37,438 bases of DNA from Candidatus Rokubacteria bacterium 13_1_40CM_68_15 (GCA_001917585.1 MNEG01000005.1:1-37438), one strand, 5' to 3'. Positions 17,318-29,498 are shown, counted from the first letter of the stretch. Program-made: numbers and translations. Notes: a model not told the origin generated them from the sequence alone.

Positions 17318-18637
17318 GTGCTAGAGAGTCTTTGGACGCGCGTCCTGGACGCCGCCGGTCGGCACCTCCCGGCCGCTGTCATGGATACGTGGCTCCGTCC
17401 GTGCCGGCTCGTCGCTGTCGAGGGTGATCACCTCCGCATCGGCGCGCCCAACAAGTTTCACCGCGATTGGCTCTTCCAGCATCACCTCGACACGCTACAC
17501 ACGGCGGCTCGGGAGTCTCTCGGCGGGCAACCGCGCGTGTCGATCGTCGTCGACGAGAATCCGTCTCCGACCCCCGCCCAGCCGCCGGCCCCTCATGCTG
17601 TACCCACCGGCGGGCGGGTCGAGGGCTTAAATCCTCGATATACATTTGATTCCTTCGTCGTCGGATCATCGAATCAGTTCGCTCAAGCGGCCTCCCAGGC
17701 CGTCGCCGAGTTGCCGTCGAAGGCCTACAACCCTCTCTTCATCTACGGAGGGGTAGGCCTGGGCAAGACGCATCTGCTGCACGCCGTCGGCCATCAGACC
17801 AGCCGCCTGTTCCCCGCGATGGCCGTCGCGTACCTGTCGTCCGAGCGGTTCACGAACGAGCTCATCAATGCGATTCGCTACGACCGCACGGCCGAGTTCC
17901 GCGCGCGCTATCGCAACATCGATCTCCTGCTGATCGACGACATCCAGTTCATCTCGGGTAAGGAGAGGACGCAGGAGGAGTTCTTCCACACGTTCAACGA
18001 TCTCTACGAGTCGCGGAAGCAGATCATCGTCTCCAGCGACTGCTCGCCCAAGGACATTCCGGAGATCGAAGAGCGTCTGCGCTCGCGCTTCGAATGGGGC
18101 CTCATTGCCGACATCCAGCCCCCCGACTTCGAAACACGGGTAGCGATCCTGCGCAAGAAGGCGGCGCTCGAGCGCGTCCTCCTCGACGACGACGTCGCCT
18201 TTCTCATTGCCGGCCGCATCAAATCGAACATCCGTGAGCTCGAAGGGTCGCTCACGCGGATGATCGCCTTCTGCGCTCTGACCGGCCGCGAGATGAGTGT
18301 CGAGCTCGCGCAGGAAGTGCTGGCCGACCTCTGGGGCGAAGAAGAAAAGGTCATCACCATCGACCAGGTACAGCGAAAGGTGAGCGACTTCTTCGGCGTG
18401 AAGGTCTCCGACCTCAAGGCCAAGAACCGAACGAAGGCCGTCGCCTTCCCGCGCCAGGTGGCGATGTACCTGGCCCGTCAGCTCACGCACGCGTCGCTCG
18501 CCGAGGTCGGCCGCGCCTTCGGCGGCAAGGATCACACCACGGTGCTGCACGCCGTCGACAAGATCCAGACGCTTCTGCAGGAAGACCCCAAACTCAAGAA
18601 GACGATCGAGGGACTTATCCAGGGCGTCCAGCTGTGA
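17318..18637 (+). CDS. dnaA: Chromosomal replication initiator DnaA
   Basis: The 439-residue protein begins at GTG 17318 with the domain I helix LESLWTRVLDAAGRHLP. Domain II is a short proline-rich linker (about 80-105). The AAA+ domain follows, with Walker A GGVGLGKT (144-151), Walker B LLLIDDIQF (203-211) and sensor regions (SSDCSPKDIPEIEERLRSRFEWGL). Domain IV carries the DnaA-box recognition signature GGKDHTTVLHAVDKI. DnaA opens the origin and loads the helicase. It has DnaA boxes on both sides and an intrinsic terminator candidate 44-80 bases downstream, so it may be transcribed separately from dnaN. Confidence 0.98.
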   Translation: MLESLWTRVLDAAGRHLPAAVMDTWLRPCRLVAVEGDHLRIGAPNKFHRDWLFQHHLDTLHTAARESLGGQPRVSIVVDENPSPTPAQPPAPHAVPTGGRVEGLNPRYTFDSFVVGSSNQFAQAASQAVAELPSKAYNPLFIYGGVGLGKTHLLHAVGHQTSRLFPAMAVAYLSSERFTNELINAIRYDRTAEFRARYRNIDLLLIDDIQFISGKERTQEEFFHTFNDLYESRKQIIVSSDCSPKDIPEIEERLRSRFEWGLIADIQPPDFETRVAILRKKAALERVLLDDDVAFLIAGRIKSNIRELEGSLTRMIAFCALTGREMSVELAQEVLADLWGEEEKVITIDQVQRKVSDFFGVKVSDLKAKNRTKAVAFPRQVAMYLARQLTHASLAEVGRAFGGKDHTTVLHAVDKIQTLLQEDPKLKKTIEGLIQGVQL

Positions 18638-18800
18638 TCCACAGCGTCGCGGCGCTGATCAACACCGTTGTCCCCAGCCGCGCCGTCGTTCAAGGTCCAG
18701 GGACCTCGGCGTTTTTTGAAAACCGCCGCTATCCACACCGCTCGACGACTCATACGACTACGATGTTGTCTTTTCTTTCTTCCTGACAAGGGAGAACTGT
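18638..18800. other. Candidate oriC, part 2 (dnaA-dnaN intergenic)
   Basis: Box-like sequences lie in and just before this gap, all on the plus strand: TTATCCAGG (18615-18623, inside dnaA), TGATCCACA (18635-18643, one mismatch), TTGTCCCCA (18668-18676, two mismatches) and CTATCCACA (18729-18737, one mismatch). A pyrimidine-rich tract (about 18766-18784) that could unwind stands just before dnaN. Together with part 1 this gives box clusters on both sides of dnaA, an arrangement known in B. subtilis. Confidence 0.6.
18681..18717 (+). terminator. Candidate intrinsic terminator of dnaA
   Basis: CGCCG (18681-18685) pairs with CGGCG (18707-18711). Inside, AGGTC pairs with GACCT around a CAGG loop, with a seven-base bulge on the 5' side. 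Six T residues (18712-18717) follow at once. The bulge weakens it, but stem plus T run is the normal form. Confidence 0.5.
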
Positions 18801-19895
18801 ATGGAAGTCGTGCTCGACCGGGATCAGTTCCTCAAGGGCCTGCAGATGGTCCACAACATCGTGGAACCACGGCAGACGCTGCCAATTCTGGCCAACGTGC
18901 TCCTCGAGGCCGAGGGCGAAACGATTCGCCTGACCGCGACCGATCTTGAAGTCGGCGCACGCGTGTCGGTGCCGGCGCGGGTTGCCAGCAAGGGCGCCGT
19001 CACGCTGTCTGCCCGCAAGCTGGCCGAGATCGTCAAGGAGCTACCGGCCGCCGGTCTCACCCTCAAGGTGGGAGAGAGCGCAGCCGTCACCCTGCGCTGT
19101 GCCGGCGTCAACTACCGGCTCGTGGGGCTGGCGCCCGACGACTTTCCGGCGGTGGTGCCGGCGGCGCCATCCGCGTGGCTCACGCTCGAGGCCAAGACAC
19201 TCCGTGAGATGCTGGCTCAGACGAGCTTCGCCGTCTCACACGACGAAAGCCGCTTTGCTCTGAACGGCGTGCTGTTCGTGTTCCAGCCCAAGGAGATGCG
19301 TCTCGTCGCCACCGACGGTCATCGGCTCGCCATCGCCAAGCGTGGGGTCGGTCATGGCCTGAGCGGCGTCACGGGCATCGTTCCGCGCAAGGCGGTCACC
19401 GAGATCATGCGTGTGCTCGGCTCGACCGAGGACGTTCAAATCGCCATCACCGAAAACCAGTTCGTGATGCAGATGCCGAACTTCGTCATGACCGCCCGCC
19501 TGATCGAGGGGCAGTTCCCGAATTACGAAGCCGTGCTGCCCAAGGGTCATCCCGGGCGACTGGCCATCAAGCGATCGGCGCTCACGGCGGGTCTGCGACG
19601 AGTCTCCGTGATGGCCGAGGAGCGCAACAAGCCGGTCCGGTTCATTCTGACGCCGGGGACGCTGACACTGGCGGCGGCCAGCCACGATCTCGGTGAGGCC
19701 GAGGAGACGGTCGAGGTCGACTACGCCGGCGCCGAGCTGACGATCGGCTTCAATTCTCGATACGTTCTCGACGCGCTCGCGCCGATGGAGAACGACGACG
19801 TCGTCATCGAATTGAAGGACAGTTTGAGCCCCGGAGTCATTAAAAGCGCCCAGGATGAAGGCTACTGCTGTGTTATAATGCCCATGCGTATTTAG
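18801..19895 (+). CDS. dnaN: DNA polymerase III beta sliding clamp
   Basis: The 364-residue product has the three-domain clamp layout. Typical segments are LPILANVLLEAEGETIRLTATDLEVG in domain 1, FALNGVLFVFQPKEMRLVATDGHRLA in domain 2, and a C-terminus ending in GYCCVIMPMRI, the family's usual (Y)xxVxMPMRL-like end. It tethers the replicative polymerase to DNA. AGGGAGAA lies a few bases before the ATG as a ribosome site. recF follows after 36 bases. Confidence 0.98.
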   Translation: MEVVLDRDQFLKGLQMVHNIVEPRQTLPILANVLLEAEGETIRLTATDLEVGARVSVPARVASKGAVTLSARKLAEIVKELPAAGLTLKVGESAAVTLRCAGVNYRLVGLAPDDFPAVVPAAPSAWLTLEAKTLREMLAQTSFAVSHDESRFALNGVLFVFQPKEMRLVATDGHRLAIAKRGVGHGLSGVTGIVPRKAVTEIMRVLGSTEDVQIAITENQFVMQMPNFVMTARLIEGQFPNYEAVLPKGHPGRLAIKRSALTAGLRRVSVMAEERNKPVRFILTPGTLTLAAASHDLGEAEETVEVDYAGAELTIGFNSRYVLDALAPMENDDVVIELKDSLSPGVIKSAQDEGYCCVIMPMRI

Positions 19896-19931
19896 TGAGG
19901 ATTTCGCTCTGAATACAGGAGCTCAACCAGG

Positions 19932-23368
<3,437 letters not shown>

Positions 23369-23382
23369 TCAGGCAGGAATCG

Positions 23383-25821
23383 ATGCCGAACGAACGACAG
23401 CTCCCCGTCCCGATCGAAGAGGAGATGCGGAAGTCCTATCTGGACTACGCCATGTCCGTCATCGTCGGCCGGGCCTTGCCCGATATCCGCGACGGTCTCA
23501 AGCCCGTTCACCGCCGCGTGCTCTTCGCGATGCAGGAGCTGGGACTCAACTGGAACCGTTCGTACAAGAAGTCGGCGCGCGTGGTCGGCGAGGTGCTCGG
23601 GAAGTACCATCCTCACGGCGATTCGCCCGTCTACGAAGCTCTCGTCCGCATGGTTCAGGAGTTTTCGCTTCGCTACCCGCTGGTAGACGGGCAGGGGAAT
23701 TTCGGTTCCATCGACGGCGATCCGCCGGCGGCCATGCGCTACACGGAAACGCGGCTGGCCAAGATCGCCCACGAGATGCTGGCCGACATCGACAAGGAAA
23801 CGGTCGACTTCACCCCGAATTTCGACGAGTCATTGCAGGAGCCGACGGTACTGCCGACGCGCGTGCCCAACCTCCTGGTCAACGGCTCGTCCGGCATCGC
23901 CGTCGGCATGGCGACGAACATCCCGCCACACAATCTGCGCGAAGTGGTGGACGCGCTCGTCGCGCTCATCGACGCACCCGACACGGCGATCGAAGCGCTC
24001 ATGAAGATCGTGAGCGGACCGGATTTCCCCACGGCCGGCTACATCTATGGCCTGGGCGGCATTCGCGAGGCCTACACGACCGGACGCGGCACCATCACGC
24101 TGCGGGCCAAGGCCCACGCCGAGAAGATGCGGGGCGGCCGTGAGGCCATCATCATCAGCGAGCTGCCCTATCAGGTGAACAAGGCCAGCCTGATCGAGAA
24201 GATCTCCGAGCTGTCCCGCGACAAGAAGATCGACGGACTGTCGGAGATCCGCGACGAGTCGAACCGCGAGGGCATCCGGGTCGTGCTCGAGCTCGGCCGG
24301 GGCGAGATCCCCCAGATCGTGATGAACCAGCTGTACAAGCACACCCAGATGCAGACCACCTTCGGCATCATCATGCTGGCGCTGGTCGACCGCCGGCCGC
24401 AGGTCGTCAACCTCAAGGAGATGCTGGAGGCGTTCATCCGCTTCCGGCGGGAGATCGTCACCCGACGGACGCGCTTCGACCTCGCCCGGGCGGAGGAGAA
24501 GGCGCACATCCTGGCCGGGCTTCGCAAGGCGGTCGAGCAGCTCGACGTCGTCATCCAGCTCATCCGCCAGGCCGAGAGCCCTGACGCCGCCAAGGACGCC
24601 CTGATGAGCCGCCTCGATCTCTCCGAGATCCAGGCCAAGGCCATCCTCGACATGCGGCTGCAGCGCCTGACCAACCTGGAGCGCCACAAGATCGTCGAGG
24701 AGCACGAGCAGACGCTGGCCCTCATCGAGGAGCTCAAGGGCATCCTCGCCTCGGACGCGAAGCTGATGTCGATCGTCAAGCAGGAGTTGCTGACTCTGAG
24801 GGAAGAGTACGGGGACAATCGTCGGACCGAAATTCTGACGGAGACCACCGAGCTCACGATCGAAGATCTGTTGGCGGACGAAGAGATGGTCGTCACGATC
24901 ACACGCTCCGGGTACATCAAGCGGACCCACGTGGAGGCCTACCGCAGCCAGCGTCGGGGCGGTAAGGGCGTGACCGGCATGGAGACGAAGGAAGAGGACA
25001 TCGTCGAAGACCTCTTCGTGGCCTCCACCCACGCCTATCTGTTGTTCTTCACCAACCTCGGCAAGGTGCACTGGTTGAAGGTACACGAGATCCCCGAAGG
25101 CGGACGCCAGGCCAAGGGCAAGGCGATGGTCAATCTCTTGTCCTTGGGCGAGAACGAACACGTCGCGACCTGCGTGCCCGTCCGCGATTTCGCGGCGGGC
25201 GGCTACGTGTTCTTCGTCACCCGCCAGGGCAAGGTCAAGAAGACGGACCTCGACGCGTACTCGCACCCGCGGGCCGGCGGTATCCAGGCCATCGGTCTCG
25301 AGGACGGCGACGAGGTCATCGCGGTCCGGCGCACCGACGGCCAGCGTGAGGTGATGATCGCGACCAAGGCCGGCATGGCGATTCGCTTCTCGGAAGACGA
25401 GGTGCGCCCCATGGGGCGCGGCGCCGCCGGCGTGCGCGGTATCGAGGTGGAGGAGGGCGACGAGGTCATCGCGGCCGACGTCGTGGTCGAGGGCGCCACC
25501 ATCTTGACGGTCAGCGAGCGAGGGTTCGGCAAGCGGACGCCGCTCGAGGAGTACCGACTGCAAGGCCGGGCCGGGAAGGGGATCATCGATATCAAGACCG
25601 GCGGGCGCAACGGCACCGTGGTCGGTATGCTTCAGGTGCGCGAGGGTGACGATATCCTGGTCGTTACGACCAAGGGCAAGCTGATCCGGATCCACGCCGC
25701 CGACGTCTCGTCGCAGGGCCGCAACACGATGGGCGTGCGCATCATCGAGCTCGACGCCGACGACAAGGTCGGCTCGATCGCGAGCGTCGACGCCGAGCAG
25801 CCCGCGCCCGAAGCGCAGTAA
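23383..25821 (+). CDS. gyrA: DNA gyrase subunit A
   Basis: The 812-residue protein has the catalytic tyrosine at about 120 ([13 protein letters not shown]). The quinolone-region segment [18 protein letters not shown] has serine at the E. coli Ser83 equivalent and glutamate at the Asp87 equivalent. The GyrA box QRRGGKG (about 526) and six beta-pinwheel repeats show it is gyrase, not topoisomerase IV. The ATG at 23383 follows gyrB by 14 bases with AGGA upstream. The C-terminal tail after the last blade is short and acidic. Confidence 0.98.
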   Translation: MPNERQLPVPIEEEMRKSYLDYAMSVIVGRALPDIRDGLKPVHRRVLFAMQELGLNWNRSYKKSARVVGEVLGKYHPHGDSPVYEALVRMVQEFSLRYPLVDGQGNFGSIDGDPPAAMRYTETRLAKIAHEMLADIDKETVDFTPNFDESLQEPTVLPTRVPNLLVNGSSGIAVGMATNIPPHNLREVVDALVALIDAPDTAIEALMKIVSGPDFPTAGYIYGLGGIREAYTTGRGTITLRAKAHAEKMRGGREAIIISELPYQVNKASLIEKISELSRDKKIDGLSEIRDESNREGIRVVLELGRGEIPQIVMNQLYKHTQMQTTFGIIMLALVDRRPQVVNLKEMLEAFIRFRREIVTRRTRFDLARAEEKAHILAGLRKAVEQLDVVIQLIRQAESPDAAKDALMSRLDLSEIQAKAILDMRLQRLTNLERHKIVEEHEQTLALIEELKGILASDAKLMSIVKQELLTLREEYGDNRRTEILTETTELTIEDLLADEEMVVTITRSGYIKRTHVEAYRSQRRGGKGVTGMETKEEDIVEDLFVASTHAYLLFFTNLGKVHWLKVHEIPEGGRQAKGKAMVNLLSLGENEHVATCVPVRDFAAGGYVFFVTRQGKVKKTDLDAYSHPRAGGIQAIGLEDGDEVIAVRRTDGQREVMIATKAGMAIRFSEDEVRPMGRGAAGVRGIEVEEGDEVIAADVVVEGATILTVSERGFGKRTPLEEYRLQGRAGKGIIDIKTGGRNGTVVGMLQVREGDDILVVTTKGKLIRIHAADVSSQGRNTMGVRIIELDADDKVGSIASVDAEQPAPEAQ

Positions 25822-25830
25822 CATTCGTCC

Positions 25831-27129
25831 GTGCTGGACCTGCGGCTCATCCGCGATCAACCCGATGCGGTGGCAGAGCGTCTCGCCAGCCGCGGCGCTG
25901 GAGCGACCGCCCTCGTCAAGGAATTGCTCGCCGCCGACGCCGCCCGCCGTCGTCTGCTCAAGGAGGCCGAGGATCTCAAGGCGCTGCGCAACCGCGCCTC
26001 GGAGGCCATCGGGCAGGCCAAGCGCCGGGGGGAGGACGCGTCGACAGAGCAGGCGCGGATGCGCGAGGTCGGCGACCGCATCAAGGCACTGGACGGCGAG
26101 GTGAAGGCGGCCGACGAGGCGATTGAGCACCTCCTTCTGCTGCTGCCGAACCTGCCGCACCCGTCGGTGCCGATCGGAGCAGGAGGTGACGACAATCCGG
26201 AGATCCGGCGCTGGGGCGAGCCAAGGAAGTTCTCCTTCACGCCGAAGCCGCACGAGGAGATCGGCGAAGCGCTCGGCCTGCTCGATTTCGAGCGCGCCGC
26301 CAAGATCGCAAAGTCGCGCTTCACAGTCCTGTGGGGATCCGCCGCGCGTCTGGAACGCGCCCTGACGGCCTTCATGCTCGACCTGCACACGCGCCGGCAC
26401 GGCTACACCGAAGTGTGGGTACCGCACCTGGTCAGCGGGGCGACGATGCTCGGGGTGGGTCAGCTCCCCAAGTTCGAGGAACAGCTCTTCAAGACCGTCG
26501 AGCCCGACGACAACCGCACGCTGTACCTGATCCCGACCGCCGAAGTGCCGGTGACGGCGCTCCACGCCCAGGAATTCCTTCCCGAAGCGACGCTGCCGCG
26601 ACGGTATGTCGCGTTCACGCCCTGCTACCGGCGAGAGGCCGGCACCTACGGCCAGGACAGCAAGGGGATGATCCGTCAGCATCAGTTCGACAAGGTCGAG
26701 CTCGTCAAGGTGACGACGCCGGCGCAGTCGTACGACGAGCTGGAATCGATGACTCGCAACGCCGAGGAAGTCCTCAAGCGCCTCGAGCTTCCGTATCGCG
26801 TCGTCGAGCTCTGCACCGGGGACATCGGCCAGGCCGCCGCCAAGACGTACGACCTCGAAGTGTGGCTACCGGGACAGGGCAAGTACCGAGAGATCTCCTC
26901 GTGCTCCAACTGCGAGACGTACCAGGCGCGCCGTTCCGAAATCCGCTATCGCCCGACCGGTGGCGGCAAGGCGGATTACTGTCACACGCTGAATGGGTCC
27001 GGCCTCGCCGTGGGGCGTACGCTCATCGCCGTGCTCGAAAACTATCAAAACGCCGACGGGACGGTCTCGATACCCGAAGCGCTTCGTCCCTACATGGATG
27101 GTATGGAGCGCTTGACTCCGCTGAAGTAA
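25831..27129 (+). CDS. serS: Seryl-tRNA synthetase
   Basis: The 432-residue class II synthetase has the N-terminal helical arm that binds the long variable arm of tRNA-Ser (about 30-105, with LKEAEDLKALRNRASEAIG). Its catalytic motifs are intact: motif 2 region YRREAGTYGQDSKGMIRQHQFDKVELV and motif 3 GSGLAVGRTLIAVLENYQ. The start is GTG 25831, nine bases after gyrA with no strong ribosome site, so coupling to gyrA is likely. Two tRNA-Ser genes lie in the same window. Confidence 0.97.
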   Translation: MLDLRLIRDQPDAVAERLASRGAGATALVKELLAADAARRRLLKEAEDLKALRNRASEAIGQAKRRGEDASTEQARMREVGDRIKALDGEVKAADEAIEHLLLLLPNLPHPSVPIGAGGDDNPEIRRWGEPRKFSFTPKPHEEIGEALGLLDFERAAKIAKSRFTVLWGSAARLERALTAFMLDLHTRRHGYTEVWVPHLVSGATMLGVGQLPKFEEQLFKTVEPDDNRTLYLIPTAEVPVTALHAQEFLPEATLPRRYVAFTPCYRREAGTYGQDSKGMIRQHQFDKVELVKVTTPAQSYDELESMTRNAEEVLKRLELPYRVVELCTGDIGQAAAKTYDLEVWLPGQGKYREISSCSNCETYQARRSEIRYRPTGGGKADYCHTLNGSGLAVGRTLIAVLENYQNADGTVSIPEALRPYMDGMERLTPLK

Positions 27130-27175
27130 GACGAGAGCCGGCGTGACGTTGAGGTGGTGCCGGGGTCGGCATCGA

Positions 27176-27230
27176 CCGGCGCCGGCGGGAATCAGAACTC
27201 CTGAAGGTTCACTGTCCCAGCCGGCGCCGG
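27176..27230. repeat. Large GC-rich hairpin between convergent serS and the BON remnant
   Basis: CCGGCGCCGGCGGGA (27176-27190) pairs with TCCCAGCCGGCGCCGG (27215-27230): 11 base pairs, one extra base, then four more, around a 24-base loop. The arms are themselves palindromic. No T tract follows on either strand, so it is not a classical intrinsic terminator, although its place between converging genes fits an end-of-transcript structure. Confidence 0.65.
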
Positions 27231-27247
27231 CACGGCGCTCGACGGCT

Positions 27248-27406
27248 TTACTTCTGCGCGACCTGCACCTGGTTCACGACGTTCTTGACGCCAGGGACTC
27301 TGCTTGCGATTTCGACCGCGCGGGCCTGCTGCTCCGGGGAGTCCACGATGCCCGTGAGGTAAACAGTGCCGTCGACGGTCCGGACGCTCACGCGAGTGAG
27401 GTTCGA
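27248..27406 (-). pseudogene. BON-domain gene remnant
   Basis: The last 50 or so residues of the minus-strand frame read as the second half of a BON domain: LTRVSVRTVDGTVYLTGIVD, SPEQQARAVEIASRVPGV, KNVVNQVQV. BON domains bind phospholipid or envelope surfaces in secreted proteins. The upstream half of the domain and a signal peptide are missing. The same frame continues to 27562 but without similarity, and it runs into tRNA-Ser. A short DTVF-like stretch in the next frame (about 27410-27425) hints at a frameshift. No good start codon stands at the domain edge. Confidence 0.55.
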
Positions 27407-27518
27407 TGAACACAGTGTCGTTCCGCCAGGGTACCCGTTGGTCCGGAAGTGGTGTCCGATCGTCCGCGGCGACGTCGATGCCAAGCCGTGTCGAGTAACC
27501 GTGTGATAATTCGAACGG

Positions 27519-27607
27519 GGAGGGCTAGCCTCAACTGGTAAGGCAGTGGACTTGAAATCCACCGGGCCTCACGGCCCTTGGGGGTTCGAATCCCTCGCCC
27601 TCCGCCA
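27519..27607 (+). tRNA. tRNA-Ser(TGA)
   Basis: Acceptor stem GGAGGGC/GCCCTCC with CCA encoded at 27605-27607. The anticodon stem GTGGA/TCCAC encloses CTTGAAA, giving anticodon TGA (codon UCA). The long variable arm (CGGGCCTCACGGCCC) is class II. The T arm is GGGGG-TTCGAAT-CCCTC with one G-U pair. It is not tRNA-Sec, whose anticodon would be TCA. Confidence 0.96.
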
Positions 27608-27674
27608 CTAAATCACGAAATCAACGGCGCAACGTCACCCCGTCCGCCGCCCCCGGATGCCAAGCTCTAGAAAA

Positions 27675-27703
27675 ATATACCGCGAGAGGTATATCGTCTC
27701 GCG
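27675..27703. promoter_or_regulatory. Two overlapping, mutually exclusive inverted repeats
   Basis: ATATACC (27675-27681) pairs perfectly with GGTATAT (27688-27694) around GCGAGA. That loop, extended as CGCGAGA (27681-27687), pairs perfectly with TCTCGCG (27697-27703). Each stem uses the other's loop, so only one can form fully. The element is 78 bases before the first acyltransferase-like gene. Confidence 0.5.
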
Positions 27704-27726
27704 ATTCATCTCCTGTACACTCGCCC

Positions 27727-27755
27727 GTCACGTGGGTCCTTTGGGTCACGTGACC
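27727..27755. promoter_or_regulatory. Tandem GTCACGTG motifs (possible operator)
   Basis: GTCACGTG occurs at 27727-27734 and 27745-27752, 18 bases apart. The second copy is the core of a perfect 12-base palindrome GGTCACGTGACC (27744-27755). They lie 26-54 bases before the ATG of the first acyltransferase-like gene and just after a TACACT hexamer (27716-27721) that could be a -10 box. The regulator is unknown. Confidence 0.45.
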
Positions 27756-27780
27756 GGAGGGGGAGCGACGGGACGGCGAC

Positions 27781-29007
27781 ATGACACCTGTCATCGACTC
27801 GGCGGTGGCAGAATTTCAATCAACGCCCGATCCCGCGCGGCTATGGCAGGGCGCCGGCGGGTCGAACACGTGCGTCGTTGGATTGACGCGGACCGCGCGT
27901 GCCGTGGATGAGGCGACGGCCGGCGGCGCGGGACAACCGCCGACCGAGCGAATTGCCTACATCGACATGGCTCGCGGCCTCTTTCTGGTCCTCATGGCAT
28001 CCACCCACGCGATGACGCTCGCCGGGATTTCCGCCACGAGTGGTCTTGGGCGGTGGGGACTGCCCCGCGGATGGGCGTCGACGGGGCTGACGATGTTGTG
28101 TGGGTTCATGATCGCGACGTTGTGCCGGCGGGTCGTCGATCGAGCCCAGATCCGGGCGAGAGTCGTGCGGCGCGCGAAGCAACTTCTCGTCGTCATGTTT
28201 GCTTCCAACGTCGTCATGGTCACGGTCAGGCACCTTGTCAGTCTTGAGACGAAGCCCCTGTTCACGCTCGCGTGGTGGTGGCAGTTCCTGGTCCTCGGAA
28301 CCGAATGGTCGATCTCCGGCATCCTGCTGCCGATCGCGCTCTTCCTCCTGATCTCTCCGGCGCTCATCCGCATGCGGGACGCCTGCCGGTCCAGGCTCCA
28401 CGACGTCGTGGTCGCCACGGCCGTGACGCTGTTCACGGGCTCGGCGTGGAGTGTCCGCGCCTTCGCGGGCGACAGCCTGCTGCGCCACCACGTTCTCGAC
28501 GTGATGTTCGGCAGCGGGCTCGGCGGGTTCCCGATCGTGCCGATCGTCACGTCGGGCGCACTCGGGTTCTTCGTCGGAACCCTCTGGCAACCCGTGCGCG
28601 ATCGCCTCGACGCACGGACGTGCCTGGCCATCGGCGTCTTCTTCATCGCCGCAGGGGAGTTGGCGGGCGCCGCGCCGGCCATCGTGTGCCCGATGCTTAC
28701 CCGGACCGTCGTCGACTTGAGTCATTTCCTGATCATCGTGACCCTTGCCCTCGTGTTGACGCAGTGGCGCGCCTCGCAGCGGGCGCTGGGCTTCGTGTCG
28801 GCCCTGGGCAGCTGCAGCCTTCTGACCTTTCTGTTGCACCGGATCTTCGAACAGATGTTGAACCTTGGCCTGAAGCCGCTCGATGTCCCGCGCGAGGTCG
28901 TCTATGCCGTCTGCGTGAGCGGAGGAGTGTTCGGCTCAGTCGGGGTGATCCTACTGAGACGGAGATTCGCTGGCTGGAATCGCGCGCTTTGTGCGGTGTA
29001 CCTGTAG
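27781..29007 (+). CDS. Acyltransferase-like integral membrane protein, copy 1
   Basis: The 408-residue protein has a poorly conserved N-terminal 55 residues, then ERIAYIDMARGLFLVLMASTH, which resembles the first helix of OpgC/acyltransferase-3 and HGSNAT-like membrane acyltransferases ((D)xxRGxxxxxM…H). About ten hydrophobic spans follow, and the penultimate part has SLLTFLLHRIFEQ. In those families similar histidines support transfer of acyl groups to sugars across the membrane. The assignment is by pattern only and the substrate is unknown. A GGAGGGGG run lies 18 bases before the ATG, far for a ribosome site, so the real start may be later in the unconserved part. A close paralogue follows 600 bases downstream. 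Confidence 0.75.
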   Translation: MTPVIDSAVAEFQSTPDPARLWQGAGGSNTCVVGLTRTARAVDEATAGGAGQPPTERIAYIDMARGLFLVLMASTHAMTLAGISATSGLGRWGLPRGWASTGLTMLCGFMIATLCRRVVDRAQIRARVVRRAKQLLVVMFASNVVMVTVRHLVSLETKPLFTLAWWWQFLVLGTEWSISGILLPIALFLLISPALIRMRDACRSRLHDVVVATAVTLFTGSAWSVRAFAGDSLLRHHVLDVMFGSGLGGFPIVPIVTSGALGFFVGTLWQPVRDRLDARTCLAIGVFFIAAGELAGAAPAIVCPMLTRTVVDLSHFLIIVTLALVLTQWRASQRALGFVSALGSCSLLTFLLHRIFEQMLNLGLKPLDVPREVVYAVCVSGGVFGSVGVILLRRRFAGWNRALCAVYL

Positions 29008-29062
29008 ACGACGGCCCCGCAGCCCGGAACGCCGTCGTCGCGGCCGGGCGAGCCCGGCCTGG

Positions 29063-29323
29063 TTACGCGCTGGCTGCGGCTGGTGGTTCGGGACGCGAAA
29101 CTTTGCCGAGGGGCTTGCGGTCGCCGAAGTAGCGGCAAGCTCGCGTGTGTTGCAGGACACTTTCGCTGACGTCGTGTCGACACCGCGGGCACAGCCAGCG
29201 ATCGGGATCTGACGGCCGGCGACGCAGCGTCAATATCGGCCGCTCCCGCTCACAGACGTCACAGAACGCAAGGTGGTTTCCACAGCAGAGGAAGAGGATC
29301 GCGCGCTCGTCAGCATCCAACAT
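29063..29323 (-). CDS. Small zinc-ribbon-like protein (uncertain gene)
   Basis: The 86-residue frame has paired cysteines spaced as in zinc-binding folds: FCDVCERER, then RWLCPRCRHDVSESVLQHTRAC, with further C/H residues near the start (CCGNHLAFC). The arrangement C-x2-C, about 22 residues, C-x2-C-x-H, H-x3-C is unlikely in a chance frame. It lies antisense between the two acyltransferase-like genes. ATG 29323 has no good ribosome site. I do not recognise a named family. Short transcription or translation regulators often look like this, but I cannot assign a function. Confidence 0.5.
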   Translation of the reverse strand: MLDADERAILFLCCGNHLAFCDVCERERPILTLRRRPSDPDRWLCPRCRHDVSESVLQHTRACRYFGDRKPLGKVSRPEPPAAASA

Positions 29324-29498
29324 GGGCCGCCATCATCTGCGTTGTGGCCTCGCGAAGTCAACAAATTAGAAGGCCGGCGGCGGAGCCGTTTCGCCAGGCC
29401 GCGCCGCTATAGACCCAACGATCATGAGCGCCCGGCATCAGCCGGAGTTTTCTTCATGAAAATCAGCAGCTACGAGCGACCGGACCTACTAGAACCAA

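Noticed and set aside
18738-18770. DnaA-trio-like triplet repeats after the CTATCCACA box
   Set aside because: The triplets (GAC, TAC, GAT) are irregular and I could not establish the required orientation relative to the box.
23830-26682. A 950-residue minus-strand open frame opposite gyrA and serS
   Set aside because: Both sense genes are unmistakable. The antisense frame is arginine-, leucine- and histidine-rich composition noise, common in GC-rich genes with strong third-position bias.
27519-27607. tRNA-Sec, because of the long variable arm
   Set aside because: The anticodon is TGA, not TCA, and the acceptor and T arm have normal class II tRNA-Ser dimensions.
27675-27702. H-type pseudoknot from the two interlocked repeats
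   Set aside because: The connecting loops would be zero and two bases, too short to cross stems of six and seven pairs. Alternative hairpins are more likely.
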